From Microbispora oryzae (GTDB taxonomy: Bacteria > Actinomycetota > Actinomycetes > Streptosporangiales > Streptosporangiaceae), in NCBI RefSeq assembly GCF_017896165.1, contig NZ_JAFCNB010000010.1:124001-188000 (forward strand): a DNA stretch of 64,000 nt, in the 5' to 3' direction. Below, in pieces: positions 18,302-27,079 of this stretch. Positions within the stretch are counted from its first letter, which is position 1. Each line of letters begins with the position of its first letter. A program made the translations under genes and the position numbers. The notes below the pieces were generated by a model, which worked only from the letters and a program-made list of their open reading frames with translations, had not been told where the DNA came from and ran no database searches.

Positions 18302-19015
18302 TTACGGTGAGTAATGGTCGCCCATTTGAACGCCCTGGCGTGTCGCGGCGCGTCGCGCTGTGGCGGCGACGGTCGCCGCCAGGGCGACGCCGGCACCGGC
18401 CGAGCGCAGCGCCCTGGCCGCCTCCGCCAGGGTGGCGCCGGTCGTCACGACGTCGTCCACGAGCACGACCAGCGGCCCGCCCGCGAGGCCGGGAAGGCGA
18501 GGAACCGTCCCGTACGCGCCGGAGAGGTTCGCCGCGCGCTCGGCGGAGCCCAGGCCGGCCTGGTCGGCCACCCGCCTCTCCGGGCGCAGCACGGGGGCGA
18601 GCGTCGCCGTCCTGCCCCGCTCCCGCAGCCGCCTCACCGCCGCGGCGGCGACGGCGCGGACGGGGTCGTGCCCCCGCCTCCGTGTCGCGGCCTGGGCGCT
18701 CGGAACGGGCACGAGCGCCACCGGCCCGGCCCGCCCGCCGAGGGCCGCCAGCGCCGTCTCGGCCAGGGCCGCCGCCAGCACGCCGGCCAGCGCCGTCCGG
18801 CCGCGCTCCTTGTAGGCCAGGATCATGCGCCGGGCCGCCCCTTCGTACGTCGCCGCCGACCAGCACTCGGGCAGGCCCGGTGGCGGGGGCGACGGGGGGC
18901 GCGGGGCGGGGTCGCGGAGCAGCGCGCCGGCGCACGCGCGGCAGGCCGGGGAGCCCGGCTCGCCGCAACCGGCGCAGCGGGGCGGCAGGATCAGGTCGAG
19001 AAGGGCAGGCAGCAT
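18302..19015 (-). CDS. comF: ComF-family phosphoribosyltransferase-like protein
   Basis: 237 residues. An N-terminal four-Cys zinc site (C14, C17, C25, C28) precedes a type I phosphoribosyltransferase domain whose PRPP loop reads VVLVDDVVTTGATL (about 183-196). The family is named for B. subtilis ComFC, needed for DNA uptake, but actinobacterial members have no demonstrated substrate. AAGGG abuts the ATG. It follows lpqB by 62 bp in the same direction, as part of the mtrA-mtrB-lpqB neighbourhood. Confidence 0.88.
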   Translation of the reverse strand: MLPALLDLILPPRCAGCGEPGSPACRACAGALLRDPAPRPPSPPPPGLPECWSAATYEGAARRMILAYKERGRTALAGVLAAALAETALAALGGRAGPVALVPVPSAQAATRRRGHDPVRAVAAAAVRRLRERGRTATLAPVLRPERRVADQAGLGSAERAANLSGAYGTVPRLPGLAGGPLVVLVDDVVTTGATLAEAARALRSAGAGVALAATVAATARRAATRQGVQMGDHYSP

Positions 19016-19077
19016 CCCTTCACCATGGCGGTGCCCGCCGGCGATCCGCCGGTCAGGCGGCGCGCCTGTGGACGACG

Positions 19078-20883
19078 TCAGCCCAGGGGATAGACCGGGC
19101 TGCTCGCGCCCTCCTTGGCGACCACCTGGGAGTCCTTCTTGTCGATGTCGTACTTGAGCACCGTGCCGTCCTTGTCGCCGGCCAGCACCTGGCCGGGCGC
19201 CGCGGCGATCGACTCGATCTTGGCGGTCGCGTCGAACTTGATGGCGGGGTCGGACAGCGTCGTGTCCTCCATCACCGACCAGGTGGTCAGCTCCTGGCCG
19301 TTCTTGCCCTCGGACAGCACGAGCAGGTCGGCGGCGTCACGCCAGGCGATGTCGCGGATCTTCTGGTCCTCACGCGGGTCGACCAGGGTGTACAGGCCCT
19401 GGACGCTTATCTGCCCGCCCACGCGGACCACGGTCCCGATCTTGATGCCGGGGCCCAGGCCGTCGTCGGCGACCACGGCCACCCGGGCGCCGTCTCTCGA
19501 CACCCGCAGCGCCAGCACGTGCGAGGTCGCGAGCTCCTCCGGGATCGCCACCTTCTGCGGCTGCCCGCCCGCGGCCGCCCACACCCGCGTCTGCTGCAGC
19601 CCGGCCCGCTCGGCGCTCCACACCGAGTTGTAGCGGTCCCAGGACGGCGGGGTCAGGTCCTTGCCGGGGATCCACTCCCGCCACTGGCCGTCCTTCGCCA
19701 TGTCGGTGACGTAGACGCCCGCGTCGGCCCCGGTCACCCGGGCGGCCACCTGGGGCCGCCCCTCGTCGCCCGACACGGCCGGATGGTCGTACTTCGTCGC
19801 CTGTCCGCCGGCCGGCCCCTGCACCGGGGCGCCGCCGCCCTTGTCGGCCTTCGCCTGGTAGAGCCGCCCGCTCTGCAGGTAGTAGCTGGGCGGGGATCCG
19901 CCGAGGACGTTCGGGTCGAACCTGGCGTAGTCGCTCGGCTTGAACCGCAGTGTGGAGTCCTGGAAGCCCTCGCCGTTCACCCGGATCTCCACGGTGCGGC
20001 CGGTCACCAGGTCGCCAAGCGTCCACACGAGCTGGGCCTTCATCGCGTCGAGGCTCTCGCTCGGCACGGTCTCGGCGGCGGCGGTCAGGTCGACCACGAC
20101 CGTGTCGCCCTCGACGGTGATCCGGTTCAGATCGGTGCCGCGCGGGAAGGCCGAGGTGACCGCGCCCGCGATGTCCGACGTCGGCCCGGCGAGCAGCCGG
20201 CGGATGACGGTCTCGGCCACGCCCCGGCTCGGCTCGATCGGCACCCACACCCGGTCGACGACGAGGCCGGGATAACCGGTGGACGGCGGGAAGCACAGGT
20301 CCACCTTGCGGTAGGCGCGGCTGAGGTCGTCGGCCGACAGCAGCCGCACGTCGGGCGCCGAGTCGATCCGCCACTCGCCCTGCACCTTGACCATGCTGAA
20401 CGACTGCTCCAGGGAGCCCCTGGTGCTGCGGTAGCTGCCCTGTGGGTCGATCGTGGCCACCACGGTGCCCTTGATGGACGCGACGGCGCGGGTGGCCTTC
20501 GTGAAGTCGGGCGGGCGGTCCCACTCGATCTTGCCCTCGTAGACCCTCGTCTCGCGCCACGGGTTCCACTTGGCGGCGGCGGCCGGCGTGAGGTATCGCC
20601 TGGCGATGTCGAGAGCCGGGTCGTCGAAGCTCGCCATCGCGCTCTGGAAGCCCTTCAGCACGTCCTCGGGCAGGGCTCCGGCCCGCGGCGGCGTCGCGAT
20701 CATGCGGATGTACGGCTGGCTCAGCGTGTCGCGGCCGTCGATCTCCCTGGACGCCCGCGGGATGCTGCTGGTGGGCACCGTCGCGCATCCGCCGCACAGC
20801 AGGAGCATCGCCGCTCCCGCCACCGCCCGGCGCCGGCCGGCCTGAACCCGGGTCACACCGCGGACCGGCGGTTCAGCCCGCAT
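19078..20883 (-). CDS. lpqB: Lipoprotein LpqB, accessory to MtrAB
   Basis: 601 residues from the ATG at 20883; a GTG two codons earlier also fits the GGAGGAGG site. The signal peptide ends in LLLCGGC (lipid-modified Cys33), placing it on the outer face of the membrane. The GerMN-type domain follows (about 200-330) and a beta-propeller-like C-terminal half with repeated GxxVxxV blades. In mycobacteria LpqB binds the MtrB extracellular domain and modulates its signalling. It overlaps the end of mtrB, as expected for the conserved mtrA-mtrB-lpqB operon. Confidence 0.95.
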   Translation of the reverse strand: MRAEPPVRGVTRVQAGRRRAVAGAAMLLLCGGCATVPTSSIPRASREIDGRDTLSQPYIRMIATPPRAGALPEDVLKGFQSAMASFDDPALDIARRYLTPAAAAKWNPWRETRVYEGKIEWDRPPDFTKATRAVASIKGTVVATIDPQGSYRSTRGSLEQSFSMVKVQGEWRIDSAPDVRLLSADDLSRAYRKVDLCFPPSTGYPGLVVDRVWVPIEPSRGVAETVIRRLLAGPTSDIAGAVTSAFPRGTDLNRITVEGDTVVVDLTAAAETVPSESLDAMKAQLVWTLGDLVTGRTVEIRVNGEGFQDSTLRFKPSDYARFDPNVLGGSPPSYYLQSGRLYQAKADKGGGAPVQGPAGGQATKYDHPAVSGDEGRPQVAARVTGADAGVYVTDMAKDGQWREWIPGKDLTPPSWDRYNSVWSAERAGLQQTRVWAAAGGQPQKVAIPEELATSHVLALRVSRDGARVAVVADDGLGPGIKIGTVVRVGGQISVQGLYTLVDPREDQKIRDIAWRDAADLLVLSEGKNGQELTTWSVMEDTTLSDPAIKFDATAKIESIAAAPGQVLAGDKDGTVLKYDIDKKDSQVVAKEGASSPVYPLG

Positions 20884-22627
20884 CGGCACCCGCCTCCTCC
20901 ACGCCTTCCCTGATCCGTACGACGCCCTCGGCGACGGCGCTCACCGCCGGGGTGAGGACCGGGGTGACATGACCCCGCCACGTCCGCCGCATCTCGACCT
21001 CCGGCGGCACCAGCGGCAGCGGCGACCCCTTGAGCGGGGCGCCCGCCAGCCGTGGCAGCGACAGCCGGAACTGGCTGCCCTCGCCCGGGGAGCCCCACGC
21101 CTGCAGCCAGCCGCCGTGCAGGATGGCGTCCTCCCGGGAGATCGCCAGGCCCAGCCCGGTGCCGCCGATGGTGCGGGCGCGCGAGGGGTCGGCCCGCCAG
21201 AAGCGGTCGAAGACCAGCGACTCCGTGCCCGGTTTGAGGCCCACGCCGTGGTCGCGCACGGCGACGGCCACGGCGTCGCGGTCGGCGGCCAGGGTCACCA
21301 CGACGTCCCGGCCCTCGCCGTGCTCGATGGCGTTGAAGAGCAGGTTGCGCAGGATGCGCTCCACCCGCCGGCTGTCGATCTCGGCCATGCACGGCTCGCT
21401 CGGCAGGCGCAGCTCGAACCGGGTGGCCTGCCGCTCGGCCAGGGCCTCCGAGTCGCCCACGGCGCGCAGCACCACGGCGCGCATGTCAACCGACTCCAGG
21501 TCGAGCGTGGCCGCCCCCGCGTCGTAACGGCTGATCTCCAGCAGGTCGGCGAGCATCGACTCGAAGCGTTCGAGCTGGTTCTGCATGAGCTCGGCCGACC
21601 GGGCGGCCATCGGATCGAAGTCGTCGCGGCTCTCGTACAGCAGGTCGGCGGCCATCCGCACGGTCGTCAGCGGGGTGCGCAGCTCGTGGGAGACGTCGGA
21701 CACGAACTGCCGCTGGACCTGCGACAGCTCCTCCAGCTGATGGATCTTCACAGCCAGGTTGGAGGCCATCTCGTTGAACGACGTCGCGAGGCGGGCGAGG
21801 TCGTCCTCGCCCCGCGCCTTGAGCCGCTCCTCCAGCCGCCCTGCCGCCAGGCGCTCGGCCGCCTGCCGCGCCAGCCGTACGGGGGTGACGACCTGGCGGG
21901 TGACCAGGGACGCGACACCGGCGAGCAGGAGCACGAGCACGGCCCCGGCGGCGATCAGCATCCGCTGCACCCAGAAGAGCGTCGTCTCCTCCTCGCCCAG
22001 CGGGAAGAGGTGGTAGATCTCGTACGTGCCGTTGACGCGGGCGCCGATGATGATGCCGTTCTCGGCCTGCCGGCTGCCCAGATAGCGCAGCGTGGCGTAC
22101 TGGCGGGTCAGCGTGGGGTATTCACCCGAGGCGCGGACCTTCACCCGCATGGCGGCGGGGATGGACCGGTAGTCGATGGTCCCGGAGGCCCGTCCCTCGC
22201 CCACGGCGGCGTCGTTGAAGATGACCACGTCGTAGCGGCCGCCGGACCGGTCCGCGAGCGCCTGGGCCGCCTCGCCGACCAGGTCTCCCGACGAGATGGC
22301 GGAGCCTGCGTCAGGTGACGTGTCGGCGACCTCGGACGGCGGCGGGGTGAGGATGCCGCTCGCGGTGGCGATGTTGGCGCGGCTCTCCTCGTGCGCCGCG
22401 AGGTCGCTCGCCTGCAGCACCGATGCGATGATCGACTGCATCAGGAAGACGCCGAGGACGATCACGACGGCCATGGACAGCACGAGCGTGCTGGTCACCA
22501 CCCGAAGCTGGAGCGAGCGCCGCCAGACGCGGCGCAGCCTGCCCCCCAGCCGGCGCGCGCGCCTGCGGACCCCTCGCGCGATCTGGCCAGGGGTCCTGCG
22601 GCGGCGTCTGCCCGGGGGAGCCGGCAT
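20873..22627 (-). CDS. mtrB: Sensor histidine kinase MtrB
   Basis: 584 residues. A basic N-terminus leads into TM1 (about 46-68), an extracellular loop of ~160 residues with sensor character, TM2 (about 225-245), a HAMP domain, the HisKA box SDVSHELRTPLTT (His about 313) and an HATPase domain with NLLFNAIEHGEG (N box) and GTGLGLAISRED (G2 box). It phosphorylates MtrA in response to cell-wall or division state. Starts 12 bp after mtrA without a clear ribosome site. Confidence 0.96.
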   Translation of the reverse strand: MPAPPGRRRRRTPGQIARGVRRRARRLGGRLRRVWRRSLQLRVVTSTLVLSMAVVIVLGVFLMQSIIASVLQASDLAAHEESRANIATASGILTPPPSEVADTSPDAGSAISSGDLVGEAAQALADRSGGRYDVVIFNDAAVGEGRASGTIDYRSIPAAMRVKVRASGEYPTLTRQYATLRYLGSRQAENGIIIGARVNGTYEIYHLFPLGEEETTLFWVQRMLIAAGAVLVLLLAGVASLVTRQVVTPVRLARQAAERLAAGRLEERLKARGEDDLARLATSFNEMASNLAVKIHQLEELSQVQRQFVSDVSHELRTPLTTVRMAADLLYESRDDFDPMAARSAELMQNQLERFESMLADLLEISRYDAGAATLDLESVDMRAVVLRAVGDSEALAERQATRFELRLPSEPCMAEIDSRRVERILRNLLFNAIEHGEGRDVVVTLAADRDAVAVAVRDHGVGLKPGTESLVFDRFWRADPSRARTIGGTGLGLAISREDAILHGGWLQAWGSPGEGSQFRLSLPRLAGAPLKGSPLPLVPPEVEMRRTWRGHVTPVLTPAVSAVAEGVVRIREGVEEAGADAG

Positions 22628-22639
22628 CGTGGGGGACGC

Positions 22640-23317
22640 TTACGCGGGCCCGGCCTTGTAGCCGACACCGCGGACCGTGACCACGATCTCCGGGTGCTCG
22701 GGGTCCTTCTCGATCTTCGCCCGGAGCCGCTGGACGTGCACGTTGACCAGGCGGGTGTCGGCGGCGTGCCGGTAGCCCCAGACCTGCTCCAGGAGCACCT
22801 CGCGGGTGAAGACCTGGCGCGGCTTGCGGGCGAGCGCGACCAGCAGGTCGAACTCCAGCGGCGTCAGGTTGATCGTCTCGTCGCTCCGCTTGACGGAGTG
22901 ACCGGCGACGTCGATCGTGATGTCGCCGATCTGGAGGATCTCCGGCGTCGGCTCGTCGGTGCGGCGCAGCCGGGCGCGGACCCGGGCGACCAGTTCCTTC
23001 GGCTTGAACGGCTTGACGATGTAGTCGTCGGCGCCGGACTCCAGGCCGAGCACCACGTCGATCGTGTCGCTCTTCGCGGTCAGCATCACGATGGGGACGC
23101 CGGACTCCGCCCGGATGCGCCGGCAGACGTCGATGCCGTCGGCCCCCGGCAGCATGAGGTCGAGGAGGACCAGGTCGGGCCGGGTGTCGCGGAAGGCGTC
23201 GAGCGCCTTGTCGCCGTCGGACACGAACGACGGCTCGAAGCCCTCTCCGCGCAAGACGATGCCGAGCATCTCGGCGAGAGCGGCGTCGTCGTCGACGACC
23301 AGCACGCGTCCTTTCAT
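22640..23317 (-). CDS. mtrA: DNA-binding response regulator MtrA
   Basis: 225 residues, the family's normal length. Receiver with DDD at 9-11, phospho-acceptor Asp53 (LLDLMLPG), Thr in MLTAKSD and Lys in IVKPFKPKEL, followed by an OmpR-type winged helix (LTPLEFDLLVALARKPRQVFTREVLLEQVWGY...). MtrA controls cell-wall, division and developmental genes in actinobacteria. GAGGGG precedes the ATG. The intergenic region upstream carries inverted and direct repeats that could be its own sites. Confidence 0.97.
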   Translation of the reverse strand: MKGRVLVVDDDAALAEMLGIVLRGEGFEPSFVSDGDKALDAFRDTRPDLVLLDLMLPGADGIDVCRRIRAESGVPIVMLTAKSDTIDVVLGLESGADDYIVKPFKPKELVARVRARLRRTDEPTPEILQIGDITIDVAGHSVKRSDETINLTPLEFDLLVALARKPRQVFTREVLLEQVWGYRHAADTRLVNVHVQRLRAKIEKDPEHPEIVVTVRGVGYKAGPA

Positions 23318-23706
23318 GGCCCCTCATTCGTTCTACGCGCTTGGGAGGTTTGGGCGATTGTCACAGGTTTTCCCCGAAGGCTACCGGCGGACGTCGCTTG
23401 GGTGTTACACGACCATGACAGAGGATGGAGTTTAGGCGCACGCAGGGGAGGGCGCGATTATGTGACCAGATGCGGTCACACCGGCGGGAATCCGTTGGTG
23501 CGGTCACCCTCACAGTCTGCTCTCGCACCCTGTGTTTCTGCCATCCCTCAGCCAGAGCCGGTTCGCCGCCGTCCGGTTTCGGGCGCCGGTTCGTCCCGGA
23601 CGGGCGCCGGTTCATGCGGGACGGAGCCGGCCGACCGTGGCGGCGGACGCGGGACGGGCTCCCGCGCACCGCCCCGCCGGGCCGTACACCATGTCAGGAT
23701 TGGGAC
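23318..23706. other. 389-bp divergent intergenic region, mtrA / membrane-protein gene
   Basis: No supported gene. It carries the mtrA leader, a 20-bp inverted repeat (23461-23480), a repeated TGCGGTCAC (23471-23479 and 23499-23507) and a -10-like CAGGAT just before the rightward gene. Long frames here extend shadows of neighbouring genes. Confidence 0.5.
23461..23480. promoter_or_regulatory. 20-bp inverted repeat, candidate regulator site
   Basis: TGTGACC and GGTCACA form perfect 7-bp arms around six bases. The right half (with TGC before it) recurs directly 28 bp downstream. GTGAC/GTCAC half sites in the mtrA upstream region fit a winged-helix regulator such as MtrA; identity of the binder is inferred. 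Confidence 0.5.
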
Positions 23707-25083
23707 ATGACAGACGGCCCCAGACCTACCCCCGACTCCTCCCCCGGGTGGGCCGCCGAGCAGCCTCCGCCGTACGGCGGGTCCCCCGGCTCGTGGGCCT
23801 CCCCCGGCGCCGCGCCCGACGGCCCGCCGCCGCCCCCGCCGGGACCCGGGCAGGGACACGGACAGGGATACGGGCAGGGACACGGGCAGGGACACGGGCC
23901 TGGGCAGGCGTACGACCCCGCGCGGGGCGGTCAGCCCGGGGTGCCCTACCCGCAGGCCCCCGGATTTCCCGGCCCGCCCGCGCCGGGAGCCCCGCACAAC
24001 CCGTATGGGCCGTACGCGCCGTATCCGCAGGCGCCCGGCTACGGACGGCCGGACTCGCCGCGACCGGGCATCATCCCGCTGCGCCCGCTCACGTTCGGCG
24101 ACATCCTCGACGGCACCATCAAGCTGATCCGCTCGAACCCGCGGGCGACCCTGGGCCTCTCGGCGATCATCGCGGTGGTCACGACGATTCCGCTCGCGAT
24201 CCAGCAGGCGCTCCAGTTCGCCGACATCGGTTCCACGATGGACGACCTGACCGCGGGCGCGCAGACGCCGTCGGCGCTGACCGCGTCATACCTCGGCTCT
24301 CTCATCACGCTGGTCATGTCGTTCGTCGCGACCACGGTGCTCACCGGCGTCCTCACCCGGGTGCTCGGCCGCGCCGTCTTCGGCGGGCGCATCACGGTCG
24401 GCGAGGCGTGGGCGCTCGTGCGGTCACGGGTGCCCGCACTGCTCGGCCTCGTGCTGCTGCAGCTGCTCATCCTGACGGCGCCGCTGCTGATCGTCGCGGC
24501 GGGCGTCGCGGGGCTCGCGCTGGCCGGATCGTTCGACGAGACCAGCCTGGGGGGCCTGGTCGGGCTCATGGTGCTGATCTTCGTGCTCTACCTCCCCTAT
24601 CTGCTGTTCTTCCAGGCCCGGCTGGCGCTGGCCGCCCCCGCCGTCGTCCTGGAGCGCCTGGGCCCGGCGGGCGCCGTCCGCCGCTCGTGGAACCTGGTGC
24701 GCGGCGACTCCTGGCGGGTGCTGGGCATCCTGCTGGTCACCCTCGTGCTGACCAGGTTGCTCAGCGGCGTGCTCTCGATCCCGTTCTCGCTGGCCGGGAG
24801 CGTCCTGGGCGTCCTCGGCCGCGGGACGGCGGCCTCCGTCTTCGTGTCGATCCTCCTGCTCATCATCGGCAACGTCCTCGCCGCCATGATCACCCAACCC
24901 GTCCAGGCCGGGGTGAACGGCCTCCTCTACGCCGACCGGCGGATGCGGGCCGAGGCGTTCGACCTCGTGTTGCGAACCGCCGCGACCCACAACCAGTCGC
25001 AGGGATGGGTCCACGCCGGCGTGGACGACCTGTGGCACCCGTCGAACGCCGCGGGCCTCGATCCCCGCAATCCCCAGCCGTGA
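23707..25083 (+). CDS. Polytopic membrane protein with Pro/Gly-rich cytosolic N-terminus
   Basis: 458 residues. Residues 1-115 are Pro, Gly, Gln and Tyr-rich with a GQGH/GQGY repeat; then LRPLTFGDILDGTIKLIRSNPRATL begins a domain with about six membrane helices, as in actinobacterial proteins annotated DUF7847 or glycerophosphodiester phosphodiesterase membrane domain. The ATG follows CAGGAT by 6 nt, suggesting leaderless translation. The TGA overlaps the GTG of the DUF4129 gene, so it leads a coupled five-gene operon. Confidence 0.75.
   Translation: MTDGPRPTPDSSPGWAAEQPPPYGGSPGSWASPGAAPDGPPPPPPGPGQGHGQGYGQGHGQGHGPGQAYDPARGGQPGVPYPQAPGFPGPPAPGAPHNPYGPYAPYPQAPGYGRPDSPRPGIIPLRPLTFGDILDGTIKLIRSNPRATLGLSAIIAVVTTIPLAIQQALQFADIGSTMDDLTAGAQTPSALTASYLGSLITLVMSFVATTVLTGVLTRVLGRAVFGGRITVGEAWALVRSRVPALLGLVLLQLLILTAPLLIVAAGVAGLALAGSFDETSLGGLVGLMVLIFVLYLPYLLFFQARLALAAPAVVLERLGPAGAVRRSWNLVRGDSWRVLGILLVTLVLTRLLSGVLSIPFSLAGSVLGVLGRGTAASVFVSILLLIIGNVLAAMITQPVQAGVNGLLYADRRMRAEAFDLVLRTAATHNQSQGWVHAGVDDLWHPSNAAGLDPRNPQP
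23848..23895 (+). repeat. Four tandem 12-bp units (GQGH/GQGY)
   Basis: Four units of GGGCAGGGACAC, the second differing at two bases, encode GQGH-GQGY-GQGH-GQGH in the membrane protein's N-terminal tail. A slippage-prone coding repeat. Confidence 0.8.
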
Positions 25084-25874
25084 CTCCGGCCGCGGCCCTG
25101 CTTCCGGCCCTGTTCGCGGCACTGTTCGCGGCACTGTCCGCCGTACGGCCGGGGGCTCCGCTGGTCGCGTGGCTCGCCGGGCCGGGCTCTCCGGTGGACG
25201 TCGGCCGCGAAACGGCCAGGGGCGAGGCGGCCGGTGAGCTGATCAGGGCGGGCTACCAGCAGGAACCCTTCACCGACCGGATCAGGCGGGAGCTCGCCCA
25301 GTTCCTCGGCGACCTGCTCGAAGGCCGCGGCGGCAGGCTGAGCGGTGTGATCTCCGTACTCGTGATCACACTGGTCGTGGTCGTGCTGACGGTCCTGCTC
25401 CTGTGGGTCCTGCGCCGCATGTCGCGCGATCGCGGCGACGGCGGCGACGCGGTGTTCGGCGACGGAGAGCACACCGCGGCGGAGCACCGGGCGGCCGCCG
25501 AACGGCTGGCCGCCGCGGGAAGCTGGGGCGACGCCGTCCGGGAGCGGCTGCGCGCGATAGCCCGCGACCTGGAGGAACGTGCGATCGTCACCCCGCTCCC
25601 CGGCCGCACCGCGACGGAGCTCGCCGCCGTCGCGGGCCACGTCCTGCCGGCCCACGCGGCGGACCTGAGTGCCGCGGCCCGGACGTTCGACGACGTCGTG
25701 TACGGCGGCGCACCCGGCACCCGGGAGGCGTACCTCTCCATGACGGCCCTGGACGAGCGGCTCCGCACCGCGCGCGCCACCGTGATCATCGACGGGCCTG
25801 CCGGCGGGAGCGCCGACGGAGCCGCTGGTGGGGCCGCTGGTGGGGCCGCGCGCGCCGCGGACGTGGGCGCATGA
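25080..25874 (+). CDS. DUF4129 domain membrane protein
   Basis: 264 residues starting at a GTG that overlaps the previous stop (GTGA). A hydrophobic N-terminus, an extracytoplasmic stretch, a strong TM (about 83-104: SGVISVLVITLVVVVLTVLLLWVL) and a cytoplasmic C-terminal DUF4129 region (AERLAAAGSWGDAVRERLRAIARDLEER...GRTATELAA...ARTFDDVVYGG). DUF4129 commonly ends bacterial transglutaminase-like membrane proteins; here it stands alone. The end is a Gly/Ala repeat tail. Function unknown. Confidence 0.85.
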   Translation: MTPAAALLPALFAALFAALSAVRPGAPLVAWLAGPGSPVDVGRETARGEAAGELIRAGYQQEPFTDRIRRELAQFLGDLLEGRGGRLSGVISVLVITLVVVVLTVLLLWVLRRMSRDRGDGGDAVFGDGEHTAAEHRAAAERLAAAGSWGDAVRERLRAIARDLEERAIVTPLPGRTATELAAVAGHVLPAHAADLSAAARTFDDVVYGGAPGTREAYLSMTALDERLRTARATVIIDGPAGGSADGAAGGAAGGAARAADVGA

Positions 25875-27079
25875 CGGCGCCCGCCGTCGCCGGGCACTCG
25901 GTGCCGGTGTCGCCGACCCCGGTCGCCCTGTGGCGCCGCGCGCGGGCGGTGCTCCTCGTCGGGGTGATCGTCGTGGCCGCGGCGCTGGTCCCCGCACTGG
26001 TGTCGCACCCCCAGCCGGGACGGTACGCCGACCCGGCCGACCCGTCGCTCGACGGCTCCAGGGCCCTGGCCGCGCTGCTCACCCGGCACGGTGTCACCGT
26101 CTCCCGGGTGGACGACGCGCAGGAGGCTCTGGCCGTGGCCGGGCCGGGCACCCTCATCCTGGTCACCGAGGCCAGCGCGCTGAACCGGGCCGAGGCGGCC
26201 GATCTCGCCGCCGCCCCGTCCGACCGCCTGCTCGTCGGGCCGGTGCCCTTCCTCGACCTGCTGGCCCCCGGGGTCACGCCGAAGGAACGGGGAGTCTGGA
26301 GCCGCTCACGCCCGCCCGAGTGCGCCCTGCCGGAGGCCGTCCGCGCGGGCAGCGCCTACATGGGCGGGACGTCGTTCACCGCCCCGGCCGGCGCCACCGG
26401 CTGCTATCCCGCGCCCGGCGGCGCGCCGACCCTGGTCCGCTCCACCTCGGGCGGCCGTACGGTCACCGTGGTGGGCGACGGGGCGTACCTGACGAACCTG
26501 CGCCTGGCCGAGGACGGCAACGCCGCGCTGGCCCTCGGCCTGGCGGGGGCCCGGCCCCGGGTGGCCTGGATCGTGGCGCCGGACGAGCCGGACGAGGTGG
26601 CGGAGCCGGGCGGACCCGGCGCGCCGGACGCGCCCGACGCACCGGACGGCGACCGCACCCTGAGCGACCTCATCCCGGACGCCGTCCCCTGGGCCGTGGC
26701 GCAACTCGTCGTCGCGGTCGCCGTGGTCGCGCTGTGGCGGGGCCGCAGGCTGGGCCCGGTCGTGGTCGAGCGGCTCCCCGTGGTGGTCAGGGCGGCGGAG
26801 ACCGTGGAGGGACGCGGCCGGCTGTACCGCGCCCGGCAGGCGCGCGACCGCGCGGCGCTCGCCCTGCGCGCCGCGACCGCCGAGCGGCTCAGGACGCGCC
26901 TCGGGCTCGCACGCGGCGCGCCGCCCGAGGAGGTCGCCGCCGCTGCCGCCGCGCGCATCGGCGCGGACCCGGCCCACGTGCGGGAGACCCTGTGCGGCCC
27001 GGTGCCGCCGGACGACGCCGCGCTGGTGGCCCTGGCCGGTCACCTCGACACACTGGAAAGGCAGGTTGGACACTCGTGA
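25871..27079 (+). CDS. DUF4350 domain membrane protein
   Basis: 402 residues; the ATGA overlap with the upstream stop fixes the start. TM1 lies at about 27-45, followed by a large extracytoplasmic DUF4350 domain with DPSLDGSRALAALLTRHGVTVSRVDD and LILVTEASALN, a second TM (about 275-293) and a cytoplasmic tail with RARQARDRAALALRAATAERLRTRLGL. DUF4350 has a flavodoxin/GATase-like fold and always travels with MoxR and DUF58; its role is unknown. A Pro/Asp/Ala repeat (APDAPDAPDG) precedes the second TM. Confidence 0.85.
   Translation: MTAPAVAGHSVPVSPTPVALWRRARAVLLVGVIVVAAALVPALVSHPQPGRYADPADPSLDGSRALAALLTRHGVTVSRVDDAQEALAVAGPGTLILVTEASALNRAEAADLAAAPSDRLLVGPVPFLDLLAPGVTPKERGVWSRSRPPECALPEAVRAGSAYMGGTSFTAPAGATGCYPAPGGAPTLVRSTSGGRTVTVVGDGAYLTNLRLAEDGNAALALGLAGARPRVAWIVAPDEPDEVAEPGGPGAPDAPDAPDGDRTLSDLIPDAVPWAVAQLVVAVAVVALWRGRRLGPVVVERLPVVVRAAETVEGRGRLYRARQARDRAALALRAATAERLRTRLGLARGAPPEEVAAAAAARIGADPAHVRETLCGPVPPDDAALVALAGHLDTLERQVGHS

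Noticed and set aside
17781-18396. Small ORFs in the comF-hpf gap (both strands)
   Set aside because: No ribosome sites or conserved composition; the region reads as promoter and leader.
18175-20913. Plus-strand frame of about 912 codons over comF and lpqB
   Set aside because: Antisense to two well-supported genes; composition is Arg/Gly/Pro repeat noise typical of GC-biased shadows.
23461-23480. CRP/FNR-type box TGTGA-TCACA
   Set aside because: The half sites are 10 nt apart instead of 6, so it does not fit the CRP geometry; kept as an unassigned inverted repeat.
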